A stretch of DNA of 33,982 nucleotides from Candidatus Saccharimonadota bacterium. GTDB lineage: Bacteria > Patescibacteriota > Saccharimonadia > Saccharimonadales > Saccharimonadaceae. Below, one piece after another: positions 7,876 through 16,279 of the stretch. Each line of letters opens with the position of its first letter. Position 1 is the first letter of the stretch. The DNA lies in the NCBI GenBank assembly GCA_027311865.1, contig DAICYC010000005.1:11176-45157 (forward strand). The letters run 5' to 3'. The notes under the pieces were generated by a model. It saw nothing but the letters and a program-made list of their open reading frames with translations, had not been told where the DNA came from and did no database searches. The position numbers and the translations under genes are program-made.

Positions 7876-9318
7876 CTAGTTCTTGTCGTTCGGGGTGGCG
7901 ACGATGTAAAAGCGATTGGCGTTGTTGGCCGATTCATTGGTAATAATCTGCGAGATTTCGGTTGGATCGACGGTTGACTTCTGATAGGCGGCTGCGGTCA
8001 TCGCATACGTCCCGTTGTCCGGGATAGTCGTGAGTACAGACAGCTTGTCGCGATAATCGGCAATCGCCTTGTAGAAATCAACCTCCTCGCCAGTGACTAC
8101 CAGGATATTGGTGTCAGTTGGCAGTAGCGCCAGATCGCGACTAAAGTTGCTCGCCAAGCCGGGTGCATAGTGATAACCGTACATGTATCGATCGATCCCA
8201 GACCCTAGCATGACGCTGATTAGGACGACGATTGGAATTAAGCCGGCGATTCGAGCGTAAGGATTTAGTGGAAATAGTCGATACCAATATTTAATCAAGC
8301 TGGTTAGACCCGCTGCTAATAATAACACCGCCGGTAGTGTCAATATGGCCGTCGACTCCGGATGTAAAACGGCGATTGGAGCTAGAAGAAGCAGCCAAAT
8401 CATAATCAGGTAACTCCTGGTTGTCTGACTGGTCCGAATGAGACGATAGACACCCAGGCCAATCAATAAGGTTGTCGCCAGCCCAAAGACTGGAGTTAGT
8501 ATTTCACCGGCGTCAGGCTGCCAAAACAACAGGTATTGGCTGGCTAATTGCTTCAAGTTCGATACGACGTCGATTGGCAGTTGACTCAAGCCTAGTAGCT
8601 CTAGACCGGCCGCTGAATTGCTAATTGACAGCCAAATCAACGGTGCGGTCAAGATAATGGCTATGGCTACGCAAGTGCTGATCCGTACGACTGACATCCG
8701 TTTGATGGTTAGTCGCAAGTGAGGGTGTAAAGCGATGGTGGCTACAACCGCCAGTAAAACGTAGATGCTTAGTGGCGTGTAGAGGCTCAGAGCAGCCGCA
8801 ATTGTGAAGACGATCTTCCAGGCGAATCGATGGCTCTTGGTTCTCGTTACTTGGGTACCGAGCAGCAAGATGAGCACCGGCCAGAAAATATGCATAATTA
8901 GTGGCGCGCCACTCTGAGCAATGAACAAAAATTGACCAGTTACTATCGCGATGGTTGAGGCAAGCACGGCAATGCTGGCCGGAAACCAGCGTCGTAATAG
9001 AAACAGTAAGCCAATACCGGTTAATAGTCCGATGATCAAGGACGGCAGCTTAATCGTAAACTCGCTAGCCCCGAATAAACTCAAGATACCCGCTTGAAGC
9101 AAGTGGTAAGGCGCGTCGATCATCAGCCAGGTGCGTGGGTCGCGCCAAGTCATTGCGGCACTGTCGATAACCGATAGTTTTTCGTTAGCGCTCAGGCCAC
9201 CCGGAATGTAAATACCGGCTAGAATTAGCAGCGTCGCAAACAGCACTGCCAAGAGTAGATAGCCAATGATGTATCGATATTTATAGAGTGAAAAAGATGT
9301 GATTTTTGGTCGTGCCAT
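7876..9318 (-). CDS. GT-C family membrane glycosyltransferase (ArnT/PMT-like)
   Basis: A polytopic membrane protein of 480 residues. The first membrane segment (about 14-35) is followed by an external loop with a conserved-looking Asp (SVIDSAAMTW) and DAPYHLLQAGILSLFGASEF. That block matches the loop-1 region of ArnT/PMT-type glycosyltransferases, where an Asp is catalytic. About ten further hydrophobic segments follow, then a soluble C-terminal domain (about 395-480). Such enzymes transfer sugars from polyprenyl phosphate to lipids or proteins at the outer face; donor and acceptor are unknown. TATAAT at 9335-9330 lies 11 nt before the ATG and no ribosome site is visible, so a near-leaderless transcript is likely. 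It lies just after dnaB. Confidence 0.72.
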   Translation of the reverse strand: MARPKITSFSLYKYRYIIGYLLLAVLFATLLILAGIYIPGGLSANEKLSVIDSAAMTWRDPRTWLMIDAPYHLLQAGILSLFGASEFTIKLPSLIIGLLTGIGLLFLLRRWFPASIAVLASTIAIVTGQFLFIAQSGAPLIMHIFWPVLILLLGTQVTRTKSHRFAWKIVFTIAAALSLYTPLSIYVLLAVVATIALHPHLRLTIKRMSVVRISTCVAIAIILTAPLIWLSISNSAAGLELLGLSQLPIDVVSNLKQLASQYLLFWQPDAGEILTPVFGLATTLLIGLGVYRLIRTSQTTRSYLIMIWLLLLAPIAVLHPESTAILTLPAVLLLAAGLTSLIKYWYRLFPLNPYARIAGLIPIVVLISVMLGSGIDRYMYGYHYAPGLASNFSRDLALLPTDTNILVVTGEEVDFYKAIADYRDKLSVLTTIPDNGTYAMTAAAYQKSTVDPTEISQIITNESANNANRFYIVATPNDKN

Positions 9319-9329
9319 ACGTCTAATTG

Positions 9330-9335
9330 ATTATA
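9330..9335 (-). promoter_or_regulatory. -10 element of GT-C glycosyltransferase
   Basis: TATAAT at the end of dnaB, 11 nt before the ATG at 9318; no good -35. Confidence 0.45.
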
Positions 9336-9343
9336 ACACGCGA

Positions 9344-10690
9344 TCAGTCGTGCTTGCGATCGAGCGACATGAAACGTAGACGTTCAGGGTGGAAGTATAA
9401 TTCGATTTTGCCAGTCGGCCCATTACGGTGCTTAGCGATAATTAAATCAGTGACATTTTCGCGCTCGGTCTCGGGATTATAGTAGGCTTCCCGATAAATA
9501 AACATAACGATATCGGCGTCCTGTTCGATCGATCCTGATTCACGCAGGTCGGCTAGCTGGGGAATTTGCGGGCTACGGCTTTCTACCGAACGGGACAACT
9601 GCGACAGAGCGATAACTGGTACATTCAGTTCGCGAGCAATGAGTTTGAGACCTCGTGAAATTTCACTTACCTCTTGGACGCGGTTGCCGTCGCTGCGTCC
9701 CGAGCCTTGCATTAGTTGTAGGTAGTCGACGATGATTAAACCAAGTGGTTGTTCGTGGGCGATTCGACGGGCCTTGGTGCGCATTTCTAGGACACTGACA
9801 CCAGGTGTGTCATCGATGAAGATTGGCGCTTCGGCCATCTCCCCCATCGCTTCAGACAGTTTACTAAAGTCTTCGTCAGACAGATTACCGGTTCGAATGT
9901 TCCAAGCGTCGACCCCCGAAGCATCGGCGAGCATACGGTCAACCAACTGCTCCTTGCTCATCTCAAGGCTAAAGAACAGAACTGGTAGTTTGTTTATCGT
10001 CGCCACGTTATAAGCTAGATTGGTGACAAGGGTCGTTTTTCCCATTGCCGGCCGCGCCGCCAGAATGATCAGGTCGGATCGCTGAAGCCCAGCTGTCATG
10101 TTGTCCATATCTCGATAGCCAGTTCTGATTCCCCGTAGACTGCCTTTATTGCGATGGAGCTCCTCCATGCGATCGAAGCTTTCGGTCAAAATCGACTCCA
10201 TACTGACTAGATCTTGCTTGAGCGACTGATCGCTAACTGAGAATAATTCGGCTTCGGCCTTTTCGAGTAGTTCCTGGGTGGTGTATTCTTCGTCAAAGCT
10301 CAGCTCTGAGATATCAGCACTAGCCTTGATTAAGCGGCGCCGGACAGCCTTTTGAGATACTAGCTCAGCGTAAGCTTCGGCATGGGCGGCAGTCGGAACG
10401 TAATTAGTTAGGTCGGTGAGATAAGCCGATCCGCCGATTTCGTCTAATTCGTTTTTGCGCTTGATTTCGTCGGTCAAGGTTAACAGGTCAACCGGTTTGT
10501 GCTTTTCGTACAGACGCATCATGGCTGAATAAATGATGCCATGGCGTTTGTCGTAAAAATCCTCCGACCGGACGTGATCCGATATGTCGGCCATCACCTC
10601 TTCGTCGATTAGAACCGCACCAAGTAAGCTCATCTCTGCGTCGAGATTCTGGGGTGGTATTTTACCGGCGGGAATTGTTTTTGTCGCCAT
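9344..10690 (-). CDS. dnaB: replicative DNA helicase DnaB
   Basis: Hexameric 5'-3' fork helicase, 448 residues from the ATG at 10690. The N-terminal domain begins PPQNLDAEMSLLGAVLIDEE, the usual DnaB opening. A linker near 160-185 joins it to the RecA-like ATPase with Walker A AARPAMGKTT (about 207-216), FFSLEMSKEQLVDRM, Walker B LIIVDYLQLMQ and LSQLSRSVESR. No intein is present. A TTG at 10699 overlaps the dnaX TGA (TTGA) and gives three extra residues; the ATG 5 nt after the stop is preferred. No clear ribosome site is visible, so translation is probably coupled to dnaX. It pairs logically with DnaX for replisome function. Confidence 0.97.
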   Translation of the reverse strand: MATKTIPAGKIPPQNLDAEMSLLGAVLIDEEVMADISDHVRSEDFYDKRHGIIYSAMMRLYEKHKPVDLLTLTDEIKRKNELDEIGGSAYLTDLTNYVPTAAHAEAYAELVSQKAVRRRLIKASADISELSFDEEYTTQELLEKAEAELFSVSDQSLKQDLVSMESILTESFDRMEELHRNKGSLRGIRTGYRDMDNMTAGLQRSDLIILAARPAMGKTTLVTNLAYNVATINKLPVLFFSLEMSKEQLVDRMLADASGVDAWNIRTGNLSDEDFSKLSEAMGEMAEAPIFIDDTPGVSVLEMRTKARRIAHEQPLGLIIVDYLQLMQGSGRSDGNRVQEVSEISRGLKLIARELNVPVIALSQLSRSVESRSPQIPQLADLRESGSIEQDADIVMFIYREAYYNPETERENVTDLIIAKHRNGPTGKIELYFHPERLRFMSLDRKHD

Positions 10691-10695
10691 AATTA

Positions 10696-12129
10696 TCAAG
10701 CAGTGGCGGGTTTAGTTGCCTCGGCCTCCAAGTTAACTTCTTCTCCTCCGCCCATAATAGCAACAACCGATGCGGCCTGGCTACTCTTTGGCGGGGCGAC
10801 ACGAGGAATTGTCTCTATTGCCAGGTCGGCACAGCCGATTTGTTGAAGTGATTGATACAGTAATGGGCTGTACTTGCTGTCGTCGAGTTTCTTTTTGTAG
10901 AACGCGTTGCCGGTATAAAGCTTCAGGATGGCGCCATCGAGTTCGGGCTTGCACTTGTTCAGGACGCTATAAAGAGCGACGAAATTTTCCTTAACATAAT
11001 CTAATAGTTTATCCCAGTCGAAGTCAGCCGGTTCGACGGCCGGTAGTTCTTTGATACCAATCGGAACTTCGTCCGGTGGATCAACCGGTTTTTTGCGTGT
11101 CGCCTGTTTGGCTAGAGACGCTATAGTAGCGCTCACCTCTTTGACCGGAGACGACAGGGCGACATTTTTTGACGGCTTTGGATTGTGTGACGCTCGACCA
11201 AGTACCGACAATAATTTAAGGTGCGGTTGAGATGACCGGTTTACATCTAGGAGTTGGTCGATGACATCAAAAAATTCTGGATGTTCAGTCGACAATTCGG
11301 TAAGCGACTGAGCTAGCTGACTGGCTAGCGTTAGTGGACTCAAGCCTTGGCTCCGAGCATTAGTCAGTGAGTTAACGATAGCCTCGGTGTCGAGGTTTTT
11401 GAGGTACGTGATAATATCCGAAATGAGCGACTTTGGAGCCAGGCCAAGTGCCAACTCGACGTCGCTAGCCGAAATTGACTTCTTTCCGTCGGCGAGGCCG
11501 GCAACCTGGTCAAGCAGACTGATGCCATCTCGAAAACTGCCGTCAGCCCGATCCGCAATCAGAGCTAGCGCTTCATCGTCAATTTTTATCTTTTCGGATT
11601 TTGCAATCTTCTTGAGGTGGACCACCGCATCGCTCGGTTCAATAGCCCGGAAGCCATACCGCTGGGTTCGGCTGACGATGGTAGCTGGCAGTTTATCGAG
11701 GTCGGTGGTGGCTAGGATAAACACAACGTGAGCTGGGGGCTCTTCTAGCGTTTTGAGCAAGGCGTTGAAGGCTGGTTTAGATAGCATGTGGACTTCATCA
11801 ATGATGTAGATTTTTTTGCTAGCAGAAACCGGGGCAATTTGAACTTTTTCGCGTAGATTGCGAACGTCTTCGACGCCGTTATTACTGGCGGCGTCAATTT
11901 CAATAATGTCGAGGTTGGTTGCAGCCTCGTCGTAAGGTAGCTGGGTGATGGCATGCGCTAAAATCCGCGCGACCGATGTCTTGCCGACACCACGAGGACC
12001 GGTGAATAAATAGGCGTGAGAAATTCGCCCAGACTCTAGGGCCTTAGTTAGCACGTCAGTAATATGTCGCTGTCCAACAACTTCATCAAGCGATTTACTA
12101 CGATACTTACGATATAAGGCACGCGACAT
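10696..12129 (-). CDS. dnaX: DNA polymerase III subunit gamma/tau, lacking the zinc module
   Basis: Clamp-loader ATPase of 477 residues. Walker A is FTGPRGVGKTSVARILAHAI, Walker B YIIDEVHMLSKPAFNALLKT, sensor 1 ATTDLDKLP, then SRTQRYGFR. Between Walker A and the EIDAASNNG block, standard bacterial DnaX carries a four-Cys zinc module. Here that stretch is a short linker (TQLPYDEAATNLD) with no Cys, so the module is deleted. Domain III and a C-terminal domain (about 375-477) remain, so this is a tau-like product. A Shine-Dalgarno (GGGAGGAG) lies 11 nt before the ATG and a TATAAT at 12167-12162. dnaB follows with a stop/start overlap or near-contact. Confidence 0.95.
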   Translation of the reverse strand: MSRALYRKYRSKSLDEVVGQRHITDVLTKALESGRISHAYLFTGPRGVGKTSVARILAHAITQLPYDEAATNLDIIEIDAASNNGVEDVRNLREKVQIAPVSASKKIYIIDEVHMLSKPAFNALLKTLEEPPAHVVFILATTDLDKLPATIVSRTQRYGFRAIEPSDAVVHLKKIAKSEKIKIDDEALALIADRADGSFRDGISLLDQVAGLADGKKSISASDVELALGLAPKSLISDIITYLKNLDTEAIVNSLTNARSQGLSPLTLASQLAQSLTELSTEHPEFFDVIDQLLDVNRSSQPHLKLLSVLGRASHNPKPSKNVALSSPVKEVSATIASLAKQATRKKPVDPPDEVPIGIKELPAVEPADFDWDKLLDYVKENFVALYSVLNKCKPELDGAILKLYTGNAFYKKKLDDSKYSPLLYQSLQQIGCADLAIETIPRVAPPKSSQAASVVAIMGGGEEVNLEAEATKPATA

Positions 12130-12161
12130 AGCAGTCCCTGCTCCTCCCTCTCTTAGTTATC

Positions 12162-12167
12162 ATTATA
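12162..12167 (-). promoter_or_regulatory. -10 element of dnaX-dnaB
   Basis: TATAAT 32 nt upstream of the dnaX ATG with a strong ribosome site between. No convincing -35. Confidence 0.45.
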
Positions 12168-12210
12168 ACGGGAAGCGGGCGAAAAAATGCCGTGATTTTT
12201 ACAGTTTCAA

Positions 12211-12729
12211 CTACAGAGCCGCTTCAACAGCTGCCCAGGTGGCGTCGGGATTGTCAGTTGGAACGATAATCGTAACTTGATCACCGACATTGATGCGGAA
12301 GTAAGTCACGCTGGCTAGTAAGATTCGGTATTCACGACCACTAGCTTCGACGTAGTAAGCACCATCATGTTGGGTTAGTGTACCGATAACTTGCGTTCGA
12401 TCGACTGGACCAATCTGTTTGTAGATGAAGCTGCCGTCATCGGCAATGGTCAGTTTCAGAATGTCGCCCTCAACCAACTTTGATTTGCTGGCATAGTTAG
12501 CAGGGACTGGATATTCTTTACCGTCCGGTCCAATCATTTTTTGACCATCAAAGACGCCCTCAACAACTTTGCCGCCTACCTCTTCGGCGTGCGAGGTTTT
12601 CGGAGTGATGACCGAACCGTCATCGCCGACGATACTCATTAGCAACTCTTTGGCGGCCGCCAAGTTAGTCTCGGCTTCTTGAATAAGCATGTAGAGACGT
12701 TTGATTTGTTTTTCTGGTAGGTCAGACAT
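12211..12729 (-). CDS. conserved hypothetical protein, two small beta domains
   Basis: Unrecognised in function; 172 residues, acidic, with no membrane segment or signal peptide. Residues 5-35 look like a coiled helix (EKQIKRLYMLIQEAETNLAA). After a linker, about 50-112 form a beta-rich block (VVEGVFDGQKMIGPDGKEYP, then YASKSKLVEGDILKLTI and SFIYKQIGPVDR). About 113-172 form a second beta block ending VGDQVTIIVPTD...WAAVEAAL. The two blocks suggest OB- or TRAM-like barrels, which is inference. From memory, similar proteins are widespread in Patescibacteria. It has a strong promoter (TTGACT-17-TATAAG) and a ribosome site AAGGAA 12 nt before the ATG. It lies directly upstream of dnaX. Confidence 0.8.
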   Translation of the reverse strand: MSDLPEKQIKRLYMLIQEAETNLAAAKELLMSIVGDDGSVITPKTSHAEEVGGKVVEGVFDGQKMIGPDGKEYPVPANYASKSKLVEGDILKLTIADDGSFIYKQIGPVDRTQVIGTLTQHDGAYYVEASGREYRILLASVTYFRINVGDQVTIIVPTDNPDATWAAVEAAL

Positions 12730-12777
12730 ATCGGTACTCGCAATTCCTTTGTCTATTTTTGGACTTGTATCACCTCA

Positions 12778-12806
12778 CTTATACCAATTGGTTGTCATAA
12801 AGTCAA
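12778..12806 (-). promoter_or_regulatory. promoter of the 172-residue conserved protein
   Basis: -35 TTGACT (12806-12801), 17-nt spacer, -10 TATAAG (12783-12778). The leader is about 42 nt. Confidence 0.7.
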
Positions 12807-12841
12807 TAAAAAGAAGAATCCCGCCACAGGTGTGACGGGAT
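12807..12841 (-). terminator. intrinsic terminator after coiled-coil gene
   Basis: On the minus strand ATCCCG-TCAC-ACCT-GTGG-CGGGAT (one mismatch in the stem), followed by TCTTCTTTTTATT. The tail runs into the -35 of the next promoter. Confidence 0.75.
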
Positions 12842-12848
12842 AACTTCA

Positions 12849-13694
12849 CTAGGCCGAGAGATTCCGTTTCCGTTGGACGAATGGTTCGCGCAGGTAGATG
12901 ACAGACGTCAGGTCCTTGTCGCAGACAATGTGTCCGTGGCCGTCTCCATCCGGTTCACCTACGCCACCATAGTAGACGTGATGCGTTTCGTCATGCTCCT
13001 TGAAGCGGTAAATCGCGTGACGTGCGAGCTCCATCGGCAGGTTGACCAGCTCGATCATGCGATCGATCATTCGCTGATTTTGACGACTGATATCGTGGAT
13101 CTGCTTGTCCAGAGATTGACTACGCGCTTGATGGTGTTCATGTTGTTGCTTATAGCCAATAAATGAGGCGTGTAGTTGTCGATGCTCCTGCTGAAGTTTC
13201 AGGAAAGTTTCACGCAGCGACTGGTGCCTCTGTTCGGCCTTGAGAACAAATTTGAGTGCGGTTTGTTCGGCTGTTTCCAGCGACGACCGATCATTGATCA
13301 ACTTGCCGTGCCGACGATTTGCCAACTTGAGCTCATGGTGAACGATGGCTAGTCGTTTCGTCAGGTCGCTGAGGTACTGGGAGCCGGATTCGTCTTGACT
13401 AACGAGTCGGATGGTTGTCGTCAAGTCATCAGCCCGCTCGGTTAGCTCAGTAATCTTGCGGGCCAGGTCGTTGATTTCAGCGGCGTGCCGCCCCACGTAG
13501 CCTTTCAGGTCGGCTTTGCGCCTGCGTAGGTTATCACGCTTGTCGACCAGAATCTCGTAGGACTTGTCCATGGCTGCTCGCGCACAGGCCATGTCACCCC
13601 ATTTGTCGTCCATATCGGCATGGACGAGTTGCTTGATGTCGTAAGCTTCTTGCGCTTCGGCACGAGCTTGGAGTAGCTCGTCAATTAGAGTCAT
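12849..13694 (-). CDS. coiled-coil protein with Gly/Asp/His-rich C-terminal domain
   Basis: Unrecognised; 281 residues from the ATG at 13694, which follows an AGAGAGAGAAG purine run. A TTG 150 nt upstream extends the frame but has no ribosome site and adds unconvincing sequence. Residues about 1-220 are strongly helical with charged heptads, interrupted near 110-130, so a long coiled-coil hairpin is likely. The last 55 residues form a compact domain with HHVYYGGVGEPDGDGHGH and VIYLREPF. The clustered His/Asp/Gly could bind a metal, but no known motif is matched. The sequence lacks membrane segments. It is monocistronic, between the rplL terminator and its own terminator. Confidence 0.75.
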   Translation of the reverse strand: MTLIDELLQARAEAQEAYDIKQLVHADMDDKWGDMACARAAMDKSYEILVDKRDNLRRRKADLKGYVGRHAAEINDLARKITELTERADDLTTTIRLVSQDESGSQYLSDLTKRLAIVHHELKLANRRHGKLINDRSSLETAEQTALKFVLKAEQRHQSLRETFLKLQQEHRQLHASFIGYKQQHEHHQARSQSLDKQIHDISRQNQRMIDRMIELVNLPMELARHAIYRFKEHDETHHVYYGGVGEPDGDGHGHIVCDKDLTSVIYLREPFVQRKRNLSA

Positions 13695-13842
13695 AACTTC
13701 TCTCTCTAGTGAAGGTACACGTACGCTTGTACGATAAACATACCGTATGACAAAACCAAGTTTCTGGCAAGCATAATCGGTATTGACTTTATCCACACTA
13801 TTAACAGATACCAGTCCATTTTCGTTGTAAAAATCGTCCAAC

Positions 13843-13868
13843 AAAAAGTCGCCCCAATGTGGAGCGAC
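13843..13868 (-). terminator. intrinsic terminator of rplJL
   Basis: Minus strand GTCGCTCC-ACATT-GGGGCGAC (8 bp with one U-G), followed by TTTTTGTTGG; 46 nt after the rplL stop. Confidence 0.85.
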
Positions 13869-13914
13869 GTATTGTGATCATAATTAGGCCGTAATTTAGC
13901 TTGTGGCTAACTGA

Positions 13915-14295
13915 TTACTGAAGTTCAACAGCTGCGCCAGCTTCTTCGAGAGTCTTCTTGGCGGCTTCAGCTTCTTCCTTAGGAACGTTTTCTTTGACGT
14001 TACCTGGAGCACCATCGACGATGGCTTTGGCTTCACCAAGTCCGAGACCGGTGATGTCTTTAACGGCCTTAATGACGGCCACTTTTTGAGCACCGGCGTC
14101 CTTTAGGACGATGGTGTATTCGCTCTTGGCTTCTTCCGCAGGAGCGGCGTCACCACCGGCAGCTGGGCCGGCTACAGCAACAGCTGCCGCAGCAGGCTCG
14201 ATGCCGTATTCATCTTTCAAAATAGTCTTGAGTTCGTTGACCTCAAGGACGGTAAGACCGGTAAGAGTCTCCGCCAATTTCTTTAAATCAGCCAT
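13915..14295 (-). CDS. rplL: 50S ribosomal protein L7/L12
   Basis: Stalk protein of 126 residues that recruits translational GTPases. N-terminal dimerisation helices (about 1-35), an Ala/Gly-rich hinge ([20 protein letters not shown]), then the globular domain with the signature [20 protein letters not shown] and [16 protein letters not shown]. Ends near [10 protein letters not shown]. An AGGAGG site lies 7 nt before the ATG. It follows rplJ by 24 nt in the conserved L10-L7/L12 operon and is closed by a clear terminator. Confidence 0.98.
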   Translation of the reverse strand: MADLKKLAETLTGLTVLEVNELKTILKDEYGIEPAAAAVAVAGPAAGGDAAPAEEAKSEYTIVLKDAGAQKVAVIKAVKDITGLGLGEAKAIVDGAPGNVKENVPKEEAEAAKKTLEEAGAAVELQ

Positions 14296-14319
14296 AATAG
14301 CCTCCTATGTAGTAATTAA

Positions 14320-14844
14320 TTAACTGGTTGCTTTTGCTTCGATACCATCAAGCAAGCCGTGAAGGTTGCCAGATAGGGCATTTGTAACATCGTGGACTGG
14401 TGATAACAGTTGGGCGACGACTTCGGCAATGAGTTGACTCTTGCTTGGAAGAGCCGCTAGCGCCTTGACGTCGTCGGCAGCCATTAGGACACCGTCGCTC
14501 GATAGACCACCAGCAATGACGAGATTATCGTTGTGCTTGGCAAAGTCGTTAAGGACCTTGGCTGGCATAACTTCATCGTCCTGACTGATAGCGTAAAGTA
14601 GCTGTCCATTCAATGATGACAAGTCGAGATCCTTGTAGGTGTCTAGACCCTTAAGAGCGACTCGAACCAAACGGTTCTTGACAACCTTAATGGTGACGCC
14701 GGCTTCACGAGCCTGGCGACGTAGGTCTTGAACATCGGCAACGCTTAAGCCTTGATAGGCAGCGTAGGTTGTTGTTTTCGCTGACGAAAGCAACTCGGTG
14801 AGCTCAGCAACCAATTCGTTCTTTTTATCGCGACTAATTGCCAT
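14320..14844 (-). CDS. rplJ: 50S ribosomal protein L10
   Basis: Stalk base protein of 174 residues. N-terminal rRNA/L11-contacting domain includes MAISRDKKNELVAELTELLS, TTYAAYQGLSVADVQDLRRQ and KVVKNRLVRVAL. The C-terminal helix that holds L7/L12 dimers covers about 130-174. In E. coli and Bacillus the L10-(L12) complex represses its own operon by binding the leader; a matching leader is present here. The Shine-Dalgarno AAGGAGA lies 5 nt before the ATG. Transcribed from a strong promoter about 190-220 nt upstream. Confidence 0.98.
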   Translation of the reverse strand: MAISRDKKNELVAELTELLSSAKTTTYAAYQGLSVADVQDLRRQAREAGVTIKVVKNRLVRVALKGLDTYKDLDLSSLNGQLLYAISQDDEVMPAKVLNDFAKHNDNLVIAGGLSSDGVLMAADDVKALAALPSKSQLIAEVVAQLLSPVHDVTNALSGNLHGLLDGIEAKATS

Positions 14845-14913
14845 AAAAATCTCCTTGGTTAGTTGTTGTGGTTCAGTAGTTGGCCTAATTTTTAATGATC
14901 AGGACAGGCAGTT

Positions 14914-15028
14914 GAAAAACAAAAAGTCTTTGGTTCTCGCACTGCCAAAGACTAATAAGAATGTGTTGAAGCACTTTCCTCGGTGGCGGATTAAGTCTTG
15001 CGACGGCCACTGTCTTTGGTCTGTCTCT
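14914..15028 (-). promoter_or_regulatory. L10-type ribosomal leader with attenuator
   Basis: The leader starts near 15026. An early ACCAAAGACA (15020-15011) can pair with AGTCTTTGG (14953-14945). That same AGTCTTTGG also pairs with CCAAAGACT (14933-14925) to form a hairpin followed by TTTTGTTTTT: a terminator. A CTTAATCCGCCACCGAGG stretch between them resembles the L10-binding region of known L10 leaders. The mutually exclusive pairings fit attenuation controlled by L10(L12). Confidence 0.8.
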
Positions 15029-15032
15029 AGGG

Positions 15033-15061
15033 ATTATACTTAATGTTGTGTTTTTGGTCAA
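15033..15061 (-). promoter_or_regulatory. rplJL promoter
   Basis: -35 TTGACC (15061-15056), 17-nt spacer, -10 TATAAT (15038-15033). Near-consensus. Confidence 0.85.
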
Positions 15062-15115
15062 CCCCTTTAGGGCGATACCGAAACAGCCTAAATTATAGAC
15101 TAATTCACCGAAAAG

Positions 15116-15124
15116 TGATATAAT
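15116..15124 (+). promoter_or_regulatory. extended -10 promoter of the gene at 15134
   Basis: TGA-TATAAT, 9 nt before the ATG at 15134; no ribosome site, no clear -35. Confidence 0.55.
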
Positions 15125-15133
15125 AAATATATT

Positions 15134-16279
15134 ATGTTCGCCGAACGGCTTTTTTATGATGAGAAAACGGAGAAATTTAGTCTCTGTACGCCTGAGATGA
15201 TTGAAATCGCTAGGTCAGTCCCCCGCGGCCGACCTGATACCTATGGGGCAACCCCACTCAACCACCAGCTCGTTAGTCAGCAGCAGCTAGAGTTATTAAA
15301 AGGCTTTGCTGAATTGGTTGAGACTGATATTCCACCCTCAACTCCTGAGCATATCGCTAATTACATGAAACTGATCGTTCCGTCTCGATTTGTTAATCGA
15401 GGCGTTGCTAACCATGAAAATTACGCGACAGCTCCCGTCAGACCAGAGGCCTACGCGAACAATGATTCGATGCTAGAGATCATGACCCGAGCAGAAACTG
15501 GTCACGCTTCGCCGGCTGAACTGCTGATTACTCGTCAGGCCCTCGGTATTAGAAGCGTGGAGCTAGCCTGCGTTACTCACCCGTACGGTAAACATCTAGA
15601 TATACGAGATGAAATGAAGCGATCGGTTAAAGAATCAATCGAGTCGATGGGCGGAGAGTACTATCGTCACCCCGAGTCGAAATTCTTCGTCAAGGGTTTT
15701 GTTGATCTACGCCATCCAATGGTTGATGACGACTTGACGCCAGCGTCGAAAAAGACGATCTCTCCTGAAGAGCATATTGCGGCCCACTTTGCCAAAGTTA
15801 TTGACAAGCCACTAGAGATTGCCGAACCCGACTATAGCCAAGGTTTGCTAATTACTCGTCAATCAACTATCGGTGAGATGGTCGACGGCACTACGGTTCG
15901 TGAGCGAACATCATTCATTTTGCGAACAGATGATGACTCGATTGTTCCACCCGAGTCGCTTGAAGCAATTTGTCAGCTCGATCGACATAGTCCGACATGG
16001 AAGCAGGACGCTGTCACGGCTGGTCGTCTCGATGAGTACGCCAAGCGCCTGTGGGAAGTAAAGGAATATTCACTATTAATTCCTATCTCAACCACAGTCT
16101 ATGCTTTTAATATGGATTCAACAAAGTATATCCAAGCCAAACAGGCTAATGACGAGTATCAGCAACGCCTAAGCGAAGCCAAAGCTATTCGCGACAACTT
16201 CCCCAACCTATTTAGTCGCTTAGTGGAGGATCCTAATCACTGGCTGTCGACATTAGACGACGAGCTTAGTGAACGTTAG
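15134..16279 (+). CDS. hypothetical protein, 381 residues
   Basis: I do not recognise this protein. It is soluble-looking, with no signal peptide or membrane segment, and has only two Cys near the N-terminus and middle plus one late (AICQLD). Its composition is charged and mixed alpha/beta. Notable stretches: ATPLNHQLVSQQQLELLKGF, the His/Tyr-rich ACVTHPYGKHLDIRDE and GGEYYRHPESKFF, and a C-terminal helical region (about 335-381). It starts at ATG 15134 directly after an extended -10, so probably leaderless. The 3' end overlaps the convergent thymidylate-kinase-like gene by 14 nt. It stands alone on the plus strand between thyX/tmk-like and rplJ, so it may be cargo inserted in the ribosomal region. 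Confidence 0.8.
   Translation: MFAERLFYDEKTEKFSLCTPEMIEIARSVPRGRPDTYGATPLNHQLVSQQQLELLKGFAELVETDIPPSTPEHIANYMKLIVPSRFVNRGVANHENYATAPVRPEAYANNDSMLEIMTRAETGHASPAELLITRQALGIRSVELACVTHPYGKHLDIRDEMKRSVKESIESMGGEYYRHPESKFFVKGFVDLRHPMVDDDLTPASKKTISPEEHIAAHFAKVIDKPLEIAEPDYSQGLLITRQSTIGEMVDGTTVRERTSFILRTDDDSIVPPESLEAICQLDRHSPTWKQDAVTAGRLDEYAKRLWEVKEYSLLIPISTTVYAFNMDSTKYIQAKQANDEYQQRLSEAKAIRDNFPNLFSRLVEDPNHWLSTLDDELSER

Noticed and set aside
13695-13844. TTG-started extension of the coiled-coil protein
   Set aside because: No ribosome site; the ATG at 13694 follows a purine-rich run and begins the helical region.
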